A program made the position numbers and the translations under genes. Shown here one piece after another: positions 6,359 to 12,783 of a stretch of 15,330 bases of DNA (position 1 is the first letter of the stretch; every line of letters starts with the position of its first letter). This stretch comes from Pseudomonadota bacterium (lineage in GTDB: Bacteria > Pseudomonadota > Alphaproteobacteria > Rhizobiales > Hyphomicrobiaceae): positions 1-15,330 of the forward strand of contig JAKAML010000004.1 in NCBI GenBank assembly GCA_021812845.1, written 5' to 3'. The notes below the pieces were generated by a model. It saw only the letters and a list, made by a program, of their open reading frames with translations. It was not told the origin of the DNA and did not search any database.

Positions 6359-7513
6359 TCATGACGCGCAGCGGCTCCCGCGCGAGCCGGCGCCGTCGAG
6401 CTCGGCGATCATCTTGCGGAGCTGTTTCGTCGCCGGCGTCACGATGGCGACGAAGTAGGCTTCCCGGAGCCGCCGCTGTGCCGCGCCGGTCGCGACGTAC
6501 CCGCGCGCGCCCTGGTGCAGCATCGCGCCGTGCGCCGCCCTGACCGTCGCTTCGCCGGCCGCGAGCCGCGCGCCGAGCACGGCGCGCCAGTAGGCGTCCG
6601 ACGGATCGAACGGCGTCTCTGCGAGCCGTGCGACCGTGCCGCGCAGCAGAGTCAGCTCCTCGCGGAACGCCTCGGGCTGCTCGGGCAGGTAGGCGTTGAC
6701 GTGGCCGAGCTTCGTCATCGCCTGCTCCATCAGCCGGATCGCGCCCTCGATCAGCCCCAGCGCCATGCCGGCCTGCATCAGCACGAACCCTGGCCGGATG
6801 CGCTTCAGGTAGGCCTCGATCGGATCGGCGACGACGAGTTCGTCCGGGACGAAAACCTCGCGCATCTGGACGGCGAACGTGCGCGTGCCGTCGAGCGCGA
6901 CGAACTCGGTGCTCTGCGCGAGCGTCAGCCCCAGGGACGCGCACGGCACGATCGCCATCACGAAATGGCCGGGCTTGTCGTCGCGCTCGAACACGGCGCC
7001 GAAGTGATGATCCGGCCCGAGGTTCGAGACCCAGGGCAGCGCCCCCTTGACCGTGTATCCGCCCGCGCTTCGCCTGGCCTTGAGCCGGATCGGCTCGATG
7101 CCGTAGAAGCGCTTGATGGGGTTTGACAGGCCGGTGCCGCCGAGGATGGCGCCCGACGCCACGCCCGGCAGCAGGTCGCGCTTCAGGTGCGCGTTGTCCG
7201 AGCACGCGACGTACCAGGCCAGTGCATCCTGGCACCACATGCAGAACGCGGTGGAGAGGCAGGTCTCCCCGACCGCTGCCATGGCTTCTATCGCGGCCAT
7301 CAGTCCCGTCGGACCCGCCACCGTCGCACCGGCTTCCCCGCAGACGTGCTGGGCAAAGGCGCCCGCCGCTCCCAGCCGGCGCAGCACCGCCTCCGGATAG
7401 ACGCCGTCGCGGTCGATGGCCACGACCTGTGACGTCAGATCCTGGTCGACCACCTCGCGCACGCGATCGATGAGCGACGGCGCGGGCTCGCTGCGGACGA
7501 GGGTGAGCGGCAT
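6359..7513 (-). CDS. Acyl-CoA-dehydrogenase-fold flavoprotein, atypical
   Basis: A protein of 384 residues, the usual length of the family, starting after an excellent GGAGGT ribosome site with 4 bases of spacing. The fold markers are an N-terminal helical domain, a middle beta-domain (GGTGLSNPIKRFYGIEP, then GGYTVKGALPWVSN) and a C-terminal helical bundle ending GARGYVATGAAQRRLREAYF. The acyl-CoA dehydrogenase base, normally Glu in an IYEGT-like motif, is absent: the corresponding stretch reads IVTPATKQLR (357-366), with Thr359 at the Glu position. Family members without that Glu include flavin monooxygenases and related enzymes (DszC- or SfnB-like), so beta-oxidation is unlikely. The middle segment FCMWCQDALAWYVAC carries three cysteines. 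The substrate is unknown. The neighbours suggest an organosulfur or organonitrogen compound. The 226-base gap to the rhodanese gene leaves room for an internal promoter, but none was found. Confidence 0.82.
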   Translation of the reverse strand: MPLTLVRSEPAPSLIDRVREVVDQDLTSQVVAIDRDGVYPEAVLRRLGAAGAFAQHVCGEAGATVAGPTGLMAAIEAMAAVGETCLSTAFCMWCQDALAWYVACSDNAHLKRDLLPGVASGAILGGTGLSNPIKRFYGIEPIRLKARRSAGGYTVKGALPWVSNLGPDHHFGAVFERDDKPGHFVMAIVPCASLGLTLAQSTEFVALDGTRTFAVQMREVFVPDELVVADPIEAYLKRIRPGFVLMQAGMALGLIEGAIRLMEQAMTKLGHVNAYLPEQPEAFREELTLLRGTVARLAETPFDPSDAYWRAVLGARLAAGEATVRAAHGAMLHQGARGYVATGAAQRRLREAYFVAIVTPATKQLRKMIAELDGAGSRGSRCAS

Positions 7514-7613
7514 GGGGACCTCCGGCTCGGCACGGCAATTTCGGGGAACGGACGCGGACCAGGATCGTGCGGCCCCGGAGCAGGGAGCGCTCCCGGCTCC
7601 GCGGCCGGCGACA

Positions 7614-8189
7614 TCAGGCGAGCGACACCTCAAGCTTCACCGGCCGCGTCATGGTGTTGGCGACGGGCGACCACGCCTTGGCGTGGGCGACGAGCGCGTC
7701 GAGCTCGGCCCGCGGCCGGTCGGCCTCGAACGTCACCTTGGCGCGGATGTCGGTGAAGCCGACCGGCTTCTCGGAGAGGTCCCCCGTGCCCCACACGGCG
7801 GTGATGTTGAGATCGCCCTCGAGCTCGATCTCGAGCTTGTAGACGGTGATGCCCCGCGCCACCGCGTTGGCGTGGATGCCCACGGCGAGGCAGGAGCCGA
7901 GCGCCGACAGCACCGCCTCCGAGGGGTTGGGCGCGGTGTCGTCGCCCAAGAGCCCCGGCGGCTCGTCGACGATGTAGGCCGGCAGGTTGCGGATGAAGTT
8001 CAAGTGCCGGAAGCGGCCTTCGGCCACCGTCCGGCACTTGAGGGTCTTGATGACGTCGGGGTTGGCCTTGCCGGCCGCGATCAGCTTCTCGAGCCCGGCC
8101 TTGTCGATCGGCGTCAGGCAGCCGGTCGGCGCCGTGGCAGGCTCGGGAGCAAGGCATCCGGTCAGCACGGTCTTGGCAGTGGCGTTCAT
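7614..8189 (-). CDS. OsmC-family protein with a single conserved cysteine
   Basis: A protein of 191 residues in the OsmC/Ohr superfamily, whose best known members reduce organic hydroperoxides with a pair of cysteines. GAGGAGA precedes the start at 8189. The fold marker NPSEAVLSALGSCLAVGIHANAVARGI contains the first Cys (C100), and LEIELEGDLN and a C-terminal VKLEVSL strand fit the family. The second Cys, expected in a CP motif, is replaced: the region reads AWSPVANT, with Ser174. The N-terminal 30 residues carry a TGCL-xP motif twice (C12 and C24), plus C52, so redox partners could differ. It is the first gene of the minus-strand cluster and lies directly downstream of the sigma-54 promoter and operator. 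It may deal with a reactive thiol or thiocyanate-like product rather than peroxide. That is inference. Confidence 0.85.
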   Translation of the reverse strand: MNATAKTVLTGCLAPEPATAPTGCLTPIDKAGLEKLIAAGKANPDVIKTLKCRTVAEGRFRHLNFIRNLPAYIVDEPPGLLGDDTAPNPSEAVLSALGSCLAVGIHANAVARGITVYKLEIELEGDLNITAVWGTGDLSEKPVGFTDIRAKVTFEADRPRAELDALVAHAKAWSPVANTMTRPVKLEVSLA

Positions 8190-8246
8190 CGGCGCTCTCC
8201 TCGGTCTTGCGGCTGGGCCGTTGCTCCGGCGAAGCCTGTTAAGGAA

Positions 8247-8260
8247 ACAGACCGGTCTGT
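8247..8260. promoter_or_regulatory. Perfect 14-bp palindrome, candidate TetR operator (O1)
   Basis: ACAGACC-GGTCTGT is a perfect dyad. It lies between the OsmC-like gene and the divergent TetR gene, and covers the expected initiation point of the sigma-54 promoter (about 8253). AGACC/GGTCT dyads are typical of TetR-family operators. A bound dimer here would block initiation or open-complex formation. Confidence 0.75.
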
Positions 8261-8263
8261 ATT

Positions 8264-8279
8264 AGCAAGCGCCGTGCCA
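8264..8279 (-). promoter_or_regulatory. Sigma-54 (RpoN) promoter of the OsmC-to-cynS cluster
   Basis: The minus strand reads TGGCACG-GCGC-TTGCT (8279-8264), an exact match to the sigma-54 consensus TGGCACG-N4-TTGCW, with the invariant GG and GC at 8278-8277 and 8266-8265. Initiation is expected about 12 bases downstream, near 8253, giving a leader of about 64 bases to the OsmC-like start. Sigma-54 promoters need an activator bound upstream; no clear NtrC or NifA site was found between 8280 and 8560. The rest of this 372-base intergenic stretch holds the sites listed beside this one and no other gene. Confidence 0.85.
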
Positions 8280-8283
8280 ACGA

Positions 8284-8311
8284 TTGAGAATTCGCTAAAG
8301 CAATGTATTTT
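8284..8311 (+). promoter_or_regulatory. Possible sigma-70 promoter for the TetR gene
   Basis: TTGAGA (8284-8289) and TATTTT (8306-8311) are 16 bases apart in the only AT-rich patch of the region. They match consensus at 5/6 and 4/6. The leader to the TetR start would be about 240 bases and would contain the second operator-like site. Confidence 0.35.
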
Positions 8312-8321
8312 CAATATGTTG
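8309..8321 (+). promoter_or_regulatory. IHF-like site upstream of the sigma-54 promoter
   Basis: TTTCAATATGTTG matches the IHF consensus WATCAANNNNTTR at all but one position. It is centred about 62 bases upstream of the predicted start. IHF bends DNA at this place in many sigma-54 promoters, bringing a distant activator to the polymerase. It overlaps the possible tetR -10. Confidence 0.45.
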
Positions 8322-8452
8322 GGATGAAACACAGGCTTGGATGCGATCGGTGATCTGCCTAGTTGCAGAGCAGCATTCAGACGCGCAGCCCGCGGCTTGG
8401 GCAGTCCCCGCCGCGCCGAACGGTCCAGGTGCGTCGGCCAGCCGCCGATGCT

Positions 8453-8466
8453 ACAGACCGTTCTGC
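8453..8466. promoter_or_regulatory. Second operator-like dyad (O2) upstream of tetR
   Basis: ACAGACCGTTCTGC matches O1 at 12 of 14 positions, with the left half-site intact. It lies about 100 bases before the TetR start, 206 bases from O1 centre to centre. It fits autorepression or looping between the two sites. Confidence 0.55.
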
Positions 8467-8561
8467 CCGCACGCGCGGCGGGCACGTGCGCCCTCGACCG
8501 CCGCGCCCTTCCTGTTCCGCTGCCCCGCCTTCGGCCACGCGGGGATCGCACCGAGACCCCG

Positions 8562-9215
8562 ATGCCCGTCACGCCCGTGTCCGTCCAGAAGTCAGGCCCC
8601 CGCGCGAAGTCGGATCCTACGCCGCGCGGGCGGCTGATCGCCGCCGCGACCGAGCTCTTCTGCCAGCGCGGCATCAACGCGGTCGGCGTCGACGCGATCG
8701 TCGAGACCGCCGGCACCGCGAAGACCACGCTCTACAAGCTGTTCGGCTCGAAGGAGAGCCTCGTCGAGGCCGTCCTCGCAGCCGAGGGCGCGGCGTGGCG
8801 CGACTGGTTCACGGCCGCGACCACCGCCGCCGGCGAGACGCCGCGCGAGCGGCTGTTGTCGATCTTCCCGACCCTGGGCCAGTGGTTCCGCCAGAAGCGC
8901 TTCTACGGCTGCCCGTTCATCAATGCCGTCGCCGAGCACGACAAGACGAGCGATCGACTGCGCGACATGGCGCTCGGCCACAAGCGTCAGGTGCTGGCTC
9001 ACATCCGCGATCTCGGCGTCGGCGCCGGCGTCCGCGACCCCGACCGGCTGACGCACGAGATCGCGCTACTGATCGACGGCGCCATCGTCGCAGCGATGAT
9101 CACCAAGGATCCCGGCGTCGCCGACGTCGCGCAGAAGGCGCTGCAGACGCTCCTCGACGAGCAGGCTGAGACCGAGCCGCGGCGCCGGGAGACCTCCGCT
9201 CCCGCCGATCGTTAG
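8562..9215 (+). CDS. TetR-family transcriptional regulator
   Basis: From ATG 8562 the product has 217 residues, typical of TetR regulators. The frame is open further upstream, but that sequence is low quality and runs over the O2 site, so it was left out. No strong ribosome site precedes the ATG, so a few codons either way are possible. The N-terminal domain has RLIAAATELFCQRGINAVGVDAIVE followed by AGTAKTTLYKLFGSKESLVEAVL, a standard HTH with recognition helix at about 52-60. The C-terminal ligand domain has FYGCPFINAVAEHDK, with Cys117 in a position shared by many TetR proteins, and LLIDGAIVAAMITKD. With Cys34 in the DNA-binding domain, a thiol-based response is possible. It is divergent from the OsmC-to-cynS cluster and is the obvious candidate to bind O1 and O2. 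The inducer is unknown. Confidence 0.92.
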   Translation: MPVTPVSVQKSGPRAKSDPTPRGRLIAAATELFCQRGINAVGVDAIVETAGTAKTTLYKLFGSKESLVEAVLAAEGAAWRDWFTAATTAAGETPRERLLSIFPTLGQWFRQKRFYGCPFINAVAEHDKTSDRLRDMALGHKRQVLAHIRDLGVGAGVRDPDRLTHEIALLIDGAIVAAMITKDPGVADVAQKALQTLLDEQAETEPRRRETSAPADR

Positions 9216-9228
9216 CAGCTCCGATCCC

Positions 9229-9297
9229 GGCTCAGGCTCAGGCTCCGGCCTTGGCCCCGGTTCGGGACCGGTATCTGGTCCTAGTTCTGGCCCCAGT
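9229..9297 (+). repeat. Low-complexity Gly-Ser-Pro-like codon tract between convergent genes
   Basis: Directly after the TetR stop, 23 codons in the +1 frame read as (Gly-x)n with x mostly Ser or Pro, starting GGCTCAGGCTCAGGC. The opposite strand reads as Pro/Glu repeats. The tract fills the gap between the convergent TetR gene and the secreted-protein gene and runs into the latter's last codons. No start codon or ribosome site serves it, so it is probably not a gene. It may be a decayed extension of one of the flanking genes. Confidence 0.5.
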
Positions 9298-10525
9298 GCT
9301 TGGCGACCGCCGACGAGAGCGCGCCCGACACCACACACGGGATGCCGAGCGCCACCTGTCCGGCGACGCTTGCCGCCACGCACGCGAGCCCGATCACCGT
9401 CGGCGCCGCCCCGACGGCCGTGGTCCATGTCGAGGGCTTGGCCTGCGGCCCGCGGCGCTTGACGTCCTCGATCGCCGCCAGCGCGTCGCGCCGCAGCTTC
9501 GACACCTCGAAGCTCTCCGCCGCCACCACCACCTCGCGGAGCTGCACCTGGATCTCCTTCGACCGCCCGGCGCCCGCCTCGCGCAGCCAGTCGAGAAGCC
9601 TCTTGTCGCGCATCGCGTTCGACGCCAGCGTCCACTTCGCCATGCTGCCGATGGTCAGCTTCTCGGCGTCCGACTTGTCCGCCGCCCACGCCAGCGCGCC
9701 GACGATGCGCTCGAGCGGCTGGTGGGATCCGGTCGCAAAATGATAGCCCCACAGCGCGTCGATCGGCGCCGGGCCGCTCTCGAGCTTCACCGTCTCGAGC
9801 GTCTCCGCCTCCTTGAAAAGTTGCCGCTCGATCTCTTTGCGCCGTGCCGGCATCCGCTCGACGAATTTCTCGAGCAGGCCGCGCCAGTCCGCGAGCCCCG
9901 AATAGGCGATGGCCTTGATGATCACGCCCTGCTCCTCGGGCGGGCGCGGGAACATCCGCGTCACCAGCGCTTCGGCCATCTCGGGGTTGGCCCCGAGCAC
10001 GCCGGCGGCGAACCCGACGTAGAGCCCTGCCGCGTCGCCGTCGCGCAAGAGCCCGAGCCGGCTCATCGCCTCGATGGCCTTGGGCAGACGCTTCGGCTCC
10101 GGGTTCTCACGGTAGCCGTTGATCCAGCCGAGCAGCTCCTCGGCCTTCTGGAACTCCGGGTAGTCGGGCCAGGCGCCGTTGCCGTTGGCTCCCCTGCCGC
10201 GCGCCGCCTTGGCTCGCGCACTTTTCTCGGCTGCCGCCTTGTCGCTCGCGCCGGGTTCGCGCTCGACGGTCAGCTTCACCGCATGGCCCGGTGTCCGCTT
10301 CGGGGACGTCGACTTCGACGCTGCCTTGCCTGCCGTTGCCCCCGGCGGCGACTGGACCTCGGGCGAGACGGCGGTCCCGGCCGATCCCGTGCCCGGCACG
10401 ACCTTGAGCACCTCGACCGGCCTGCCGAGATAGACGCGCTCGTCCGCTTTCGACGCACCGGCCATTCCGAGGGCCGCGACGAGCATGACCCCGCGCACGA
10501 AATGCCGATTGCCGAGGGCCCGCAT
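9281..10525 (-). CDS. Secreted protein of unknown function (414 aa)
   Basis: The start at 10525 is chosen for its GGAGGA ribosome site and because it begins a clear signal peptide: MRALGNRHFVRG, a hydrophobic core MLVAALGMAG, and a cleavage site after ASKA (about residue 27). Residues 45-120 are rich in Pro, Ala, Lys and Ser and look disordered. From about 120 to 360 the protein is a chain of amphipathic helices (YPEFQKAEELLGWINGY, LPKAIEAMSRLGLL, AEALVTRMF, LERIVGALAWAADKS and others), suggesting a helical-repeat scaffold. The end (about 367-408) is a Gly/Ala-rich hydrophobic segment with two Cys, which could be one or two membrane spans or a hydrophobic hairpin. I do not recognise the family. 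The next gene upstream, 91 bases away on the same strand, encodes a membrane protein. It converges with the TetR gene. Confidence 0.75.
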   Translation of the reverse strand: MRALGNRHFVRGVMLVAALGMAGASKADERVYLGRPVEVLKVVPGTGSAGTAVSPEVQSPPGATAGKAASKSTSPKRTPGHAVKLTVEREPGASDKAAAEKSARAKAARGRGANGNGAWPDYPEFQKAEELLGWINGYRENPEPKRLPKAIEAMSRLGLLRDGDAAGLYVGFAAGVLGANPEMAEALVTRMFPRPPEEQGVIIKAIAYSGLADWRGLLEKFVERMPARRKEIERQLFKEAETLETVKLESGPAPIDALWGYHFATGSHQPLERIVGALAWAADKSDAEKLTIGSMAKWTLASNAMRDKRLLDWLREAGAGRSKEIQVQLREVVVAAESFEVSKLRRDALAAIEDVKRRGPQAKPSTWTTAVGAAPTVIGLACVAASVAGQVALGIPCVVSGALSSAVAKHWGQN

Positions 10526-10616
10526 CGCGTCCTCCGTTGCCCGATCCCTGTCCCTTTCGCAGCCAAAGGGCCGCTCAACTCGGGCCTTTGTGGGGCAGGA
10601 ACGCAACCGCGCGCGC

Positions 10617-10970
10617 TCAGCCCTCGCGCCCCTGCCACAGCTCGAACGCCGCAAGCGCCATGACCGTCAGCCCGGCGGCGGCGTGCCAGCCCTTGAGCGC
10701 GCCCGCTCCGCTGTAGCCGAACGCGACTGCGGCGATCACCACCCAGGCGCCGATCGCGAGCTGCAAGAGCTCCACCCAGCGCCGCGAGGACACGAGATCG
10801 AGCTCCGCGAGCAGCATCACCGCGAGCCCGGCCAGAGCCGCATTGGCGATGATCCTGCCGTTCGCAGCCTCGTCGAGGATCCAGGGTCCGAGCGCGATGG
10901 CGATCCCGAGCGCGAGCCCGAGCCAGTCCTCCCAAGTGCGCTTCTTCCTGAGATCGGACGAGAACGTCAT
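10617..10970 (-). CDS. SPW-repeat-like integral membrane protein (117 aa)
   Basis: The ATG at 10970 begins MTFSSDLRKKRTWEDWLGLALG. A longer form starting nine codons upstream is possible, and neither has a strong ribosome site. Four membrane spans are visible at about 15-32, 38-55, 66-85 and 92-112. WEDWLGLALGIAIALGPWIL resembles the SPW-family signature, in which a Trp-rich entry helix leads to an S/G-P-W turn. A second, weaker copy of that plan, RRWVELLQLAIGAWVVIAAVAF, starts at about residue 64. Function is unknown for this family; members are often near stress or envelope genes. It lies on the same strand as the secreted-protein gene, 91 bases upstream of it, so co-transcription is possible. 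Confidence 0.75.
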   Translation of the reverse strand: MTFSSDLRKKRTWEDWLGLALGIAIALGPWILDEAANGRIIANAALAGLAVMLLAELDLVSSRRWVELLQLAIGAWVVIAAVAFGYSGAGALKGWHAAAGLTVMALAAFELWQGREG

Positions 10971-11146
10971 GGAACACCCGTGCGCGTCTTGAGCCACGGC
11001 CGAAGAGTGTCACATCGCCCCGCCACAGTCCAAGCCCAGGTCGGCACAGGGCTTGATCCAGCGCAAGCGGATCGGGCGCAGTCCGGGGCGGCGCGGCCGG
11101 CTTGCGTGTGAAGGGGACAGCCGGCGATGCGCGGTCGGCTCCTGCC

Positions 11147-11815
11147 CTACCGCGTCGCCGCGGGCAGGCTGGCGAGGTCGGCGATGTACCACTCCTCCGT
11201 CGCGACCACCGCCGGGTTCTCGCCGTTGGCGTAGATCCAACTGTCGACGGCGTAGCGCTTCTTGGTCGACTTCTCCTCGATCACCGCCGTCCAGTGCGTC
11301 CAGCCGGCCACGCCGCGCAGGTAGTTCTCCTTGGCGAACGGCGTGCCGACCGTGTGATGCCGGATGAGCCCTGCGCCCGCCAGCACCGTGAGATAGCTCG
11401 TCGTATTCGTCGCCTCGTCCACGCAGTCCTGCTGCGTCGGGTCGCCCGAGGCGGCGAAGTCCATGCCCGGCCGGTCGTCCTTGGTCCCGATCTCCTTGCC
11501 GACCCGCGTCTCCATCCAGCCGATGGCGTAGGCGACGCCCCGCCGCTCGTCCTCGGCGGTGTCGGTCTTGCCGCGCCACTTCGCCATGATCGCGCCGAGC
11601 TCGGCGAGATCGGCGTCGGTGAAGCGAACGCGCGTCTTCCGCTGGCAGCCGTAGGCGTGGCAGATATGGACCGTCGTGCCCTTGGGCTCGGGCACCGAGA
11701 AGGTCGCGAAATGCCCCTCCGCCGAGCCGAAGCCCGCGTGCGTGCAGCCCCCCGCCAGCACAGCCGCCGCGCCGACCACGACCCATCGCCCGAAAGACGC
11801 CGTCGTCCGACCCAT
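11147..11815 (-). CDS. Lipoprotein with a possible transglutaminase-like Cys-His-Asp triad
   Basis: From ATG 11815 (AGGA upstream) the product has 222 residues. It opens with a lipoprotein signal: a hydrophobic core WVVVGAAAVL and lipobox LAGGC, with lipidation at Cys24. The residue after Cys is Thr, so sorting to the outer membrane is expected by the +2 rule. The C-terminal half has DCVDEATNTTSYL (Cys131), GWTHWTAVIEE (His174) and RYAVDSWIY (Asp191). This order and spacing, with Cys at a helix start and His and Asp on following strands, resembles the transglutaminase-like or bacterial cysteine-protease fold. That is a pattern judgement, not an identification. Two further Cys (C52, C57) in HICHAYGCQRK may form a disulfide. 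The gene is flanked by gaps of about 170 bases and is probably transcribed alone. Confidence 0.78.
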   Translation of the reverse strand: MGRTTASFGRWVVVGAAAVLAGGCTHAGFGSAEGHFATFSVPEPKGTTVHICHAYGCQRKTRVRFTDADLAELGAIMAKWRGKTDTAEDERRGVAYAIGWMETRVGKEIGTKDDRPGMDFAASGDPTQQDCVDEATNTTSYLTVLAGAGLIRHHTVGTPFAKENYLRGVAGWTHWTAVIEEKSTKKRYAVDSWIYANGENPAVVATEEWYIADLASLPAATR

Positions 11816-11984
11816 GCCCGGTTCCTGCTCAGATCCCCCGTCCGGGGAGCGGGCTAACACTGGAGTGATTCGGCGCCAAACGCGCTTCCCCTCCCGGACC
11901 CCGATCTGCACAGCCCCGTGTCTGCACCGCTCCAATGACGGTCCCGGAGCGGCGCAAGGCCCGCTTCGCGGTGTCAGCCCGGCG

Positions 11985-12551
11985 TCAGAGCGCGCGGTCC
12001 GTGCCGACGCGCACCGCCTCGCCGTCGATCACCGCGCCGCGCATGGCTCGCGCCGCCGCCGCCGGGTGGTGACGCTCGATATGCCGCCTGAGGATCGCGA
12101 CGTTGCGCACGTTGGCCCGGTAGGCGACGTCGAATACGTCGCCGACGATCGGCACCGCGCCGACCAGGGTGTCGACGGTGGTGTTGGTCGCCATCCGCGC
12201 CAGTGTCCAGCGCGAGACGCCGAGCCGGCGTGCCTCCAGGATGACGTAGCTCGAGATCAGCCCGCTGACGAGATCGCCGATCACGGGCACGAGGCCGATG
12301 AGCGCGTCGACGCCGACGCGGATCTCGCTTCCCGGCAGCTTCACCGCGCTGTCGAGCACGCGCGCCAGCGTGTCGAGTCGGGCCAGCGTGGCGGCGATCT
12401 CCGCCGTGTCGGGGGCCGTGTCGGGGGCCGTGTCGGGGGCCGTGTCGGGGGATTGGGCCGAGTGCCAGCCGGCCGTGTCCCGTTCCGGGGCGCTGCGATC
12501 CGATGCGCCTTGCCGGCCGCGCGGGGGAAAATCGATCGTATCGCGCCGCAT
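11985..12551 (-). CDS. DUF4112 family protein with PDTA repeats
   Basis: From ATG 12551 the product has 188 residues. A longer frame exists, but its extra residues are Arg/Pro-rich and look non-coding. Residues 1-34 are polar. Residues 35-50 are PDTA repeats encoded by a 12-bp DNA repeat. Residues about 56-158 match the DUF4112 pattern: [13 protein letters not shown], then [37 protein letters not shown], and a second related half [29 protein letters not shown]. The two G-x-x-P-x-x-G-D segments give it two hydrophobic re-entrant or membrane stretches. No function is established for this family. The gene is divergent from trmFO, with 232 bases between the starts. GGAGCGGAG precedes the chosen start. 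Confidence 0.88.
   Translation of the reverse strand: MRRDTIDFPPRGRQGASDRSAPERDTAGWHSAQSPDTAPDTAPDTAPDTAEIAATLARLDTLARVLDSAVKLPGSEIRVGVDALIGLVPVIGDLVSGLISSYVILEARRLGVSRWTLARMATNTTVDTLVGAVPIVGDVFDVAYRANVRNVAILRRHIERHHPAAAARAMRGAVIDGEAVRVGTDRAL
12406..12451. repeat. 12-bp minisatellite, 3.8 copies, inside the DUF4112 gene
   Basis: GTGTCGGGGGCC is repeated exactly at 12406, 12418 and 12430, with a partial copy from 12442. On the coding strand it gives the tetrapeptide PDTA. Identical copies suggest recent expansion by slippage. Unit length keeps the frame. Confidence 0.9.
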
Positions 12552-12783
12552 CGGCTCCGCTCCGGTTGGTGCCGTTCGACCCGGCCGCTCGTCCCGGCGG
12601 TCAGGTGCGCCGCGCGTCGCCGTGCCGCGCGGTCCCTGTTTCCACGGTGAAGCCCGGCGCCGCGACGGCGCACCTGTCAAATATGAACGCCGGCCGGCAC
12701 TTCAAGGTTCCGCGCCGCCAGCCTGCGCTCGACCCGCGAAAACGGGTTTGCAGCACCGCGCTGCCGGGATAGCTTCCGCCGCC

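Noticed and set aside
8317..8333. NifA-type upstream site TGT-N-ACA before the sigma-54 promoter
   Set aside because: The spacing is 11 rather than 10, and it lies closer to the promoter than usual enhancer sites. One loose match is expected by chance.
12298..12783. N-terminal extension of TrmFO in the same frame
   Set aside because: The FAD-binding motif defines the normal N-terminus at 12784. The extension overlaps the divergent DUF4112 gene and looks non-coding.
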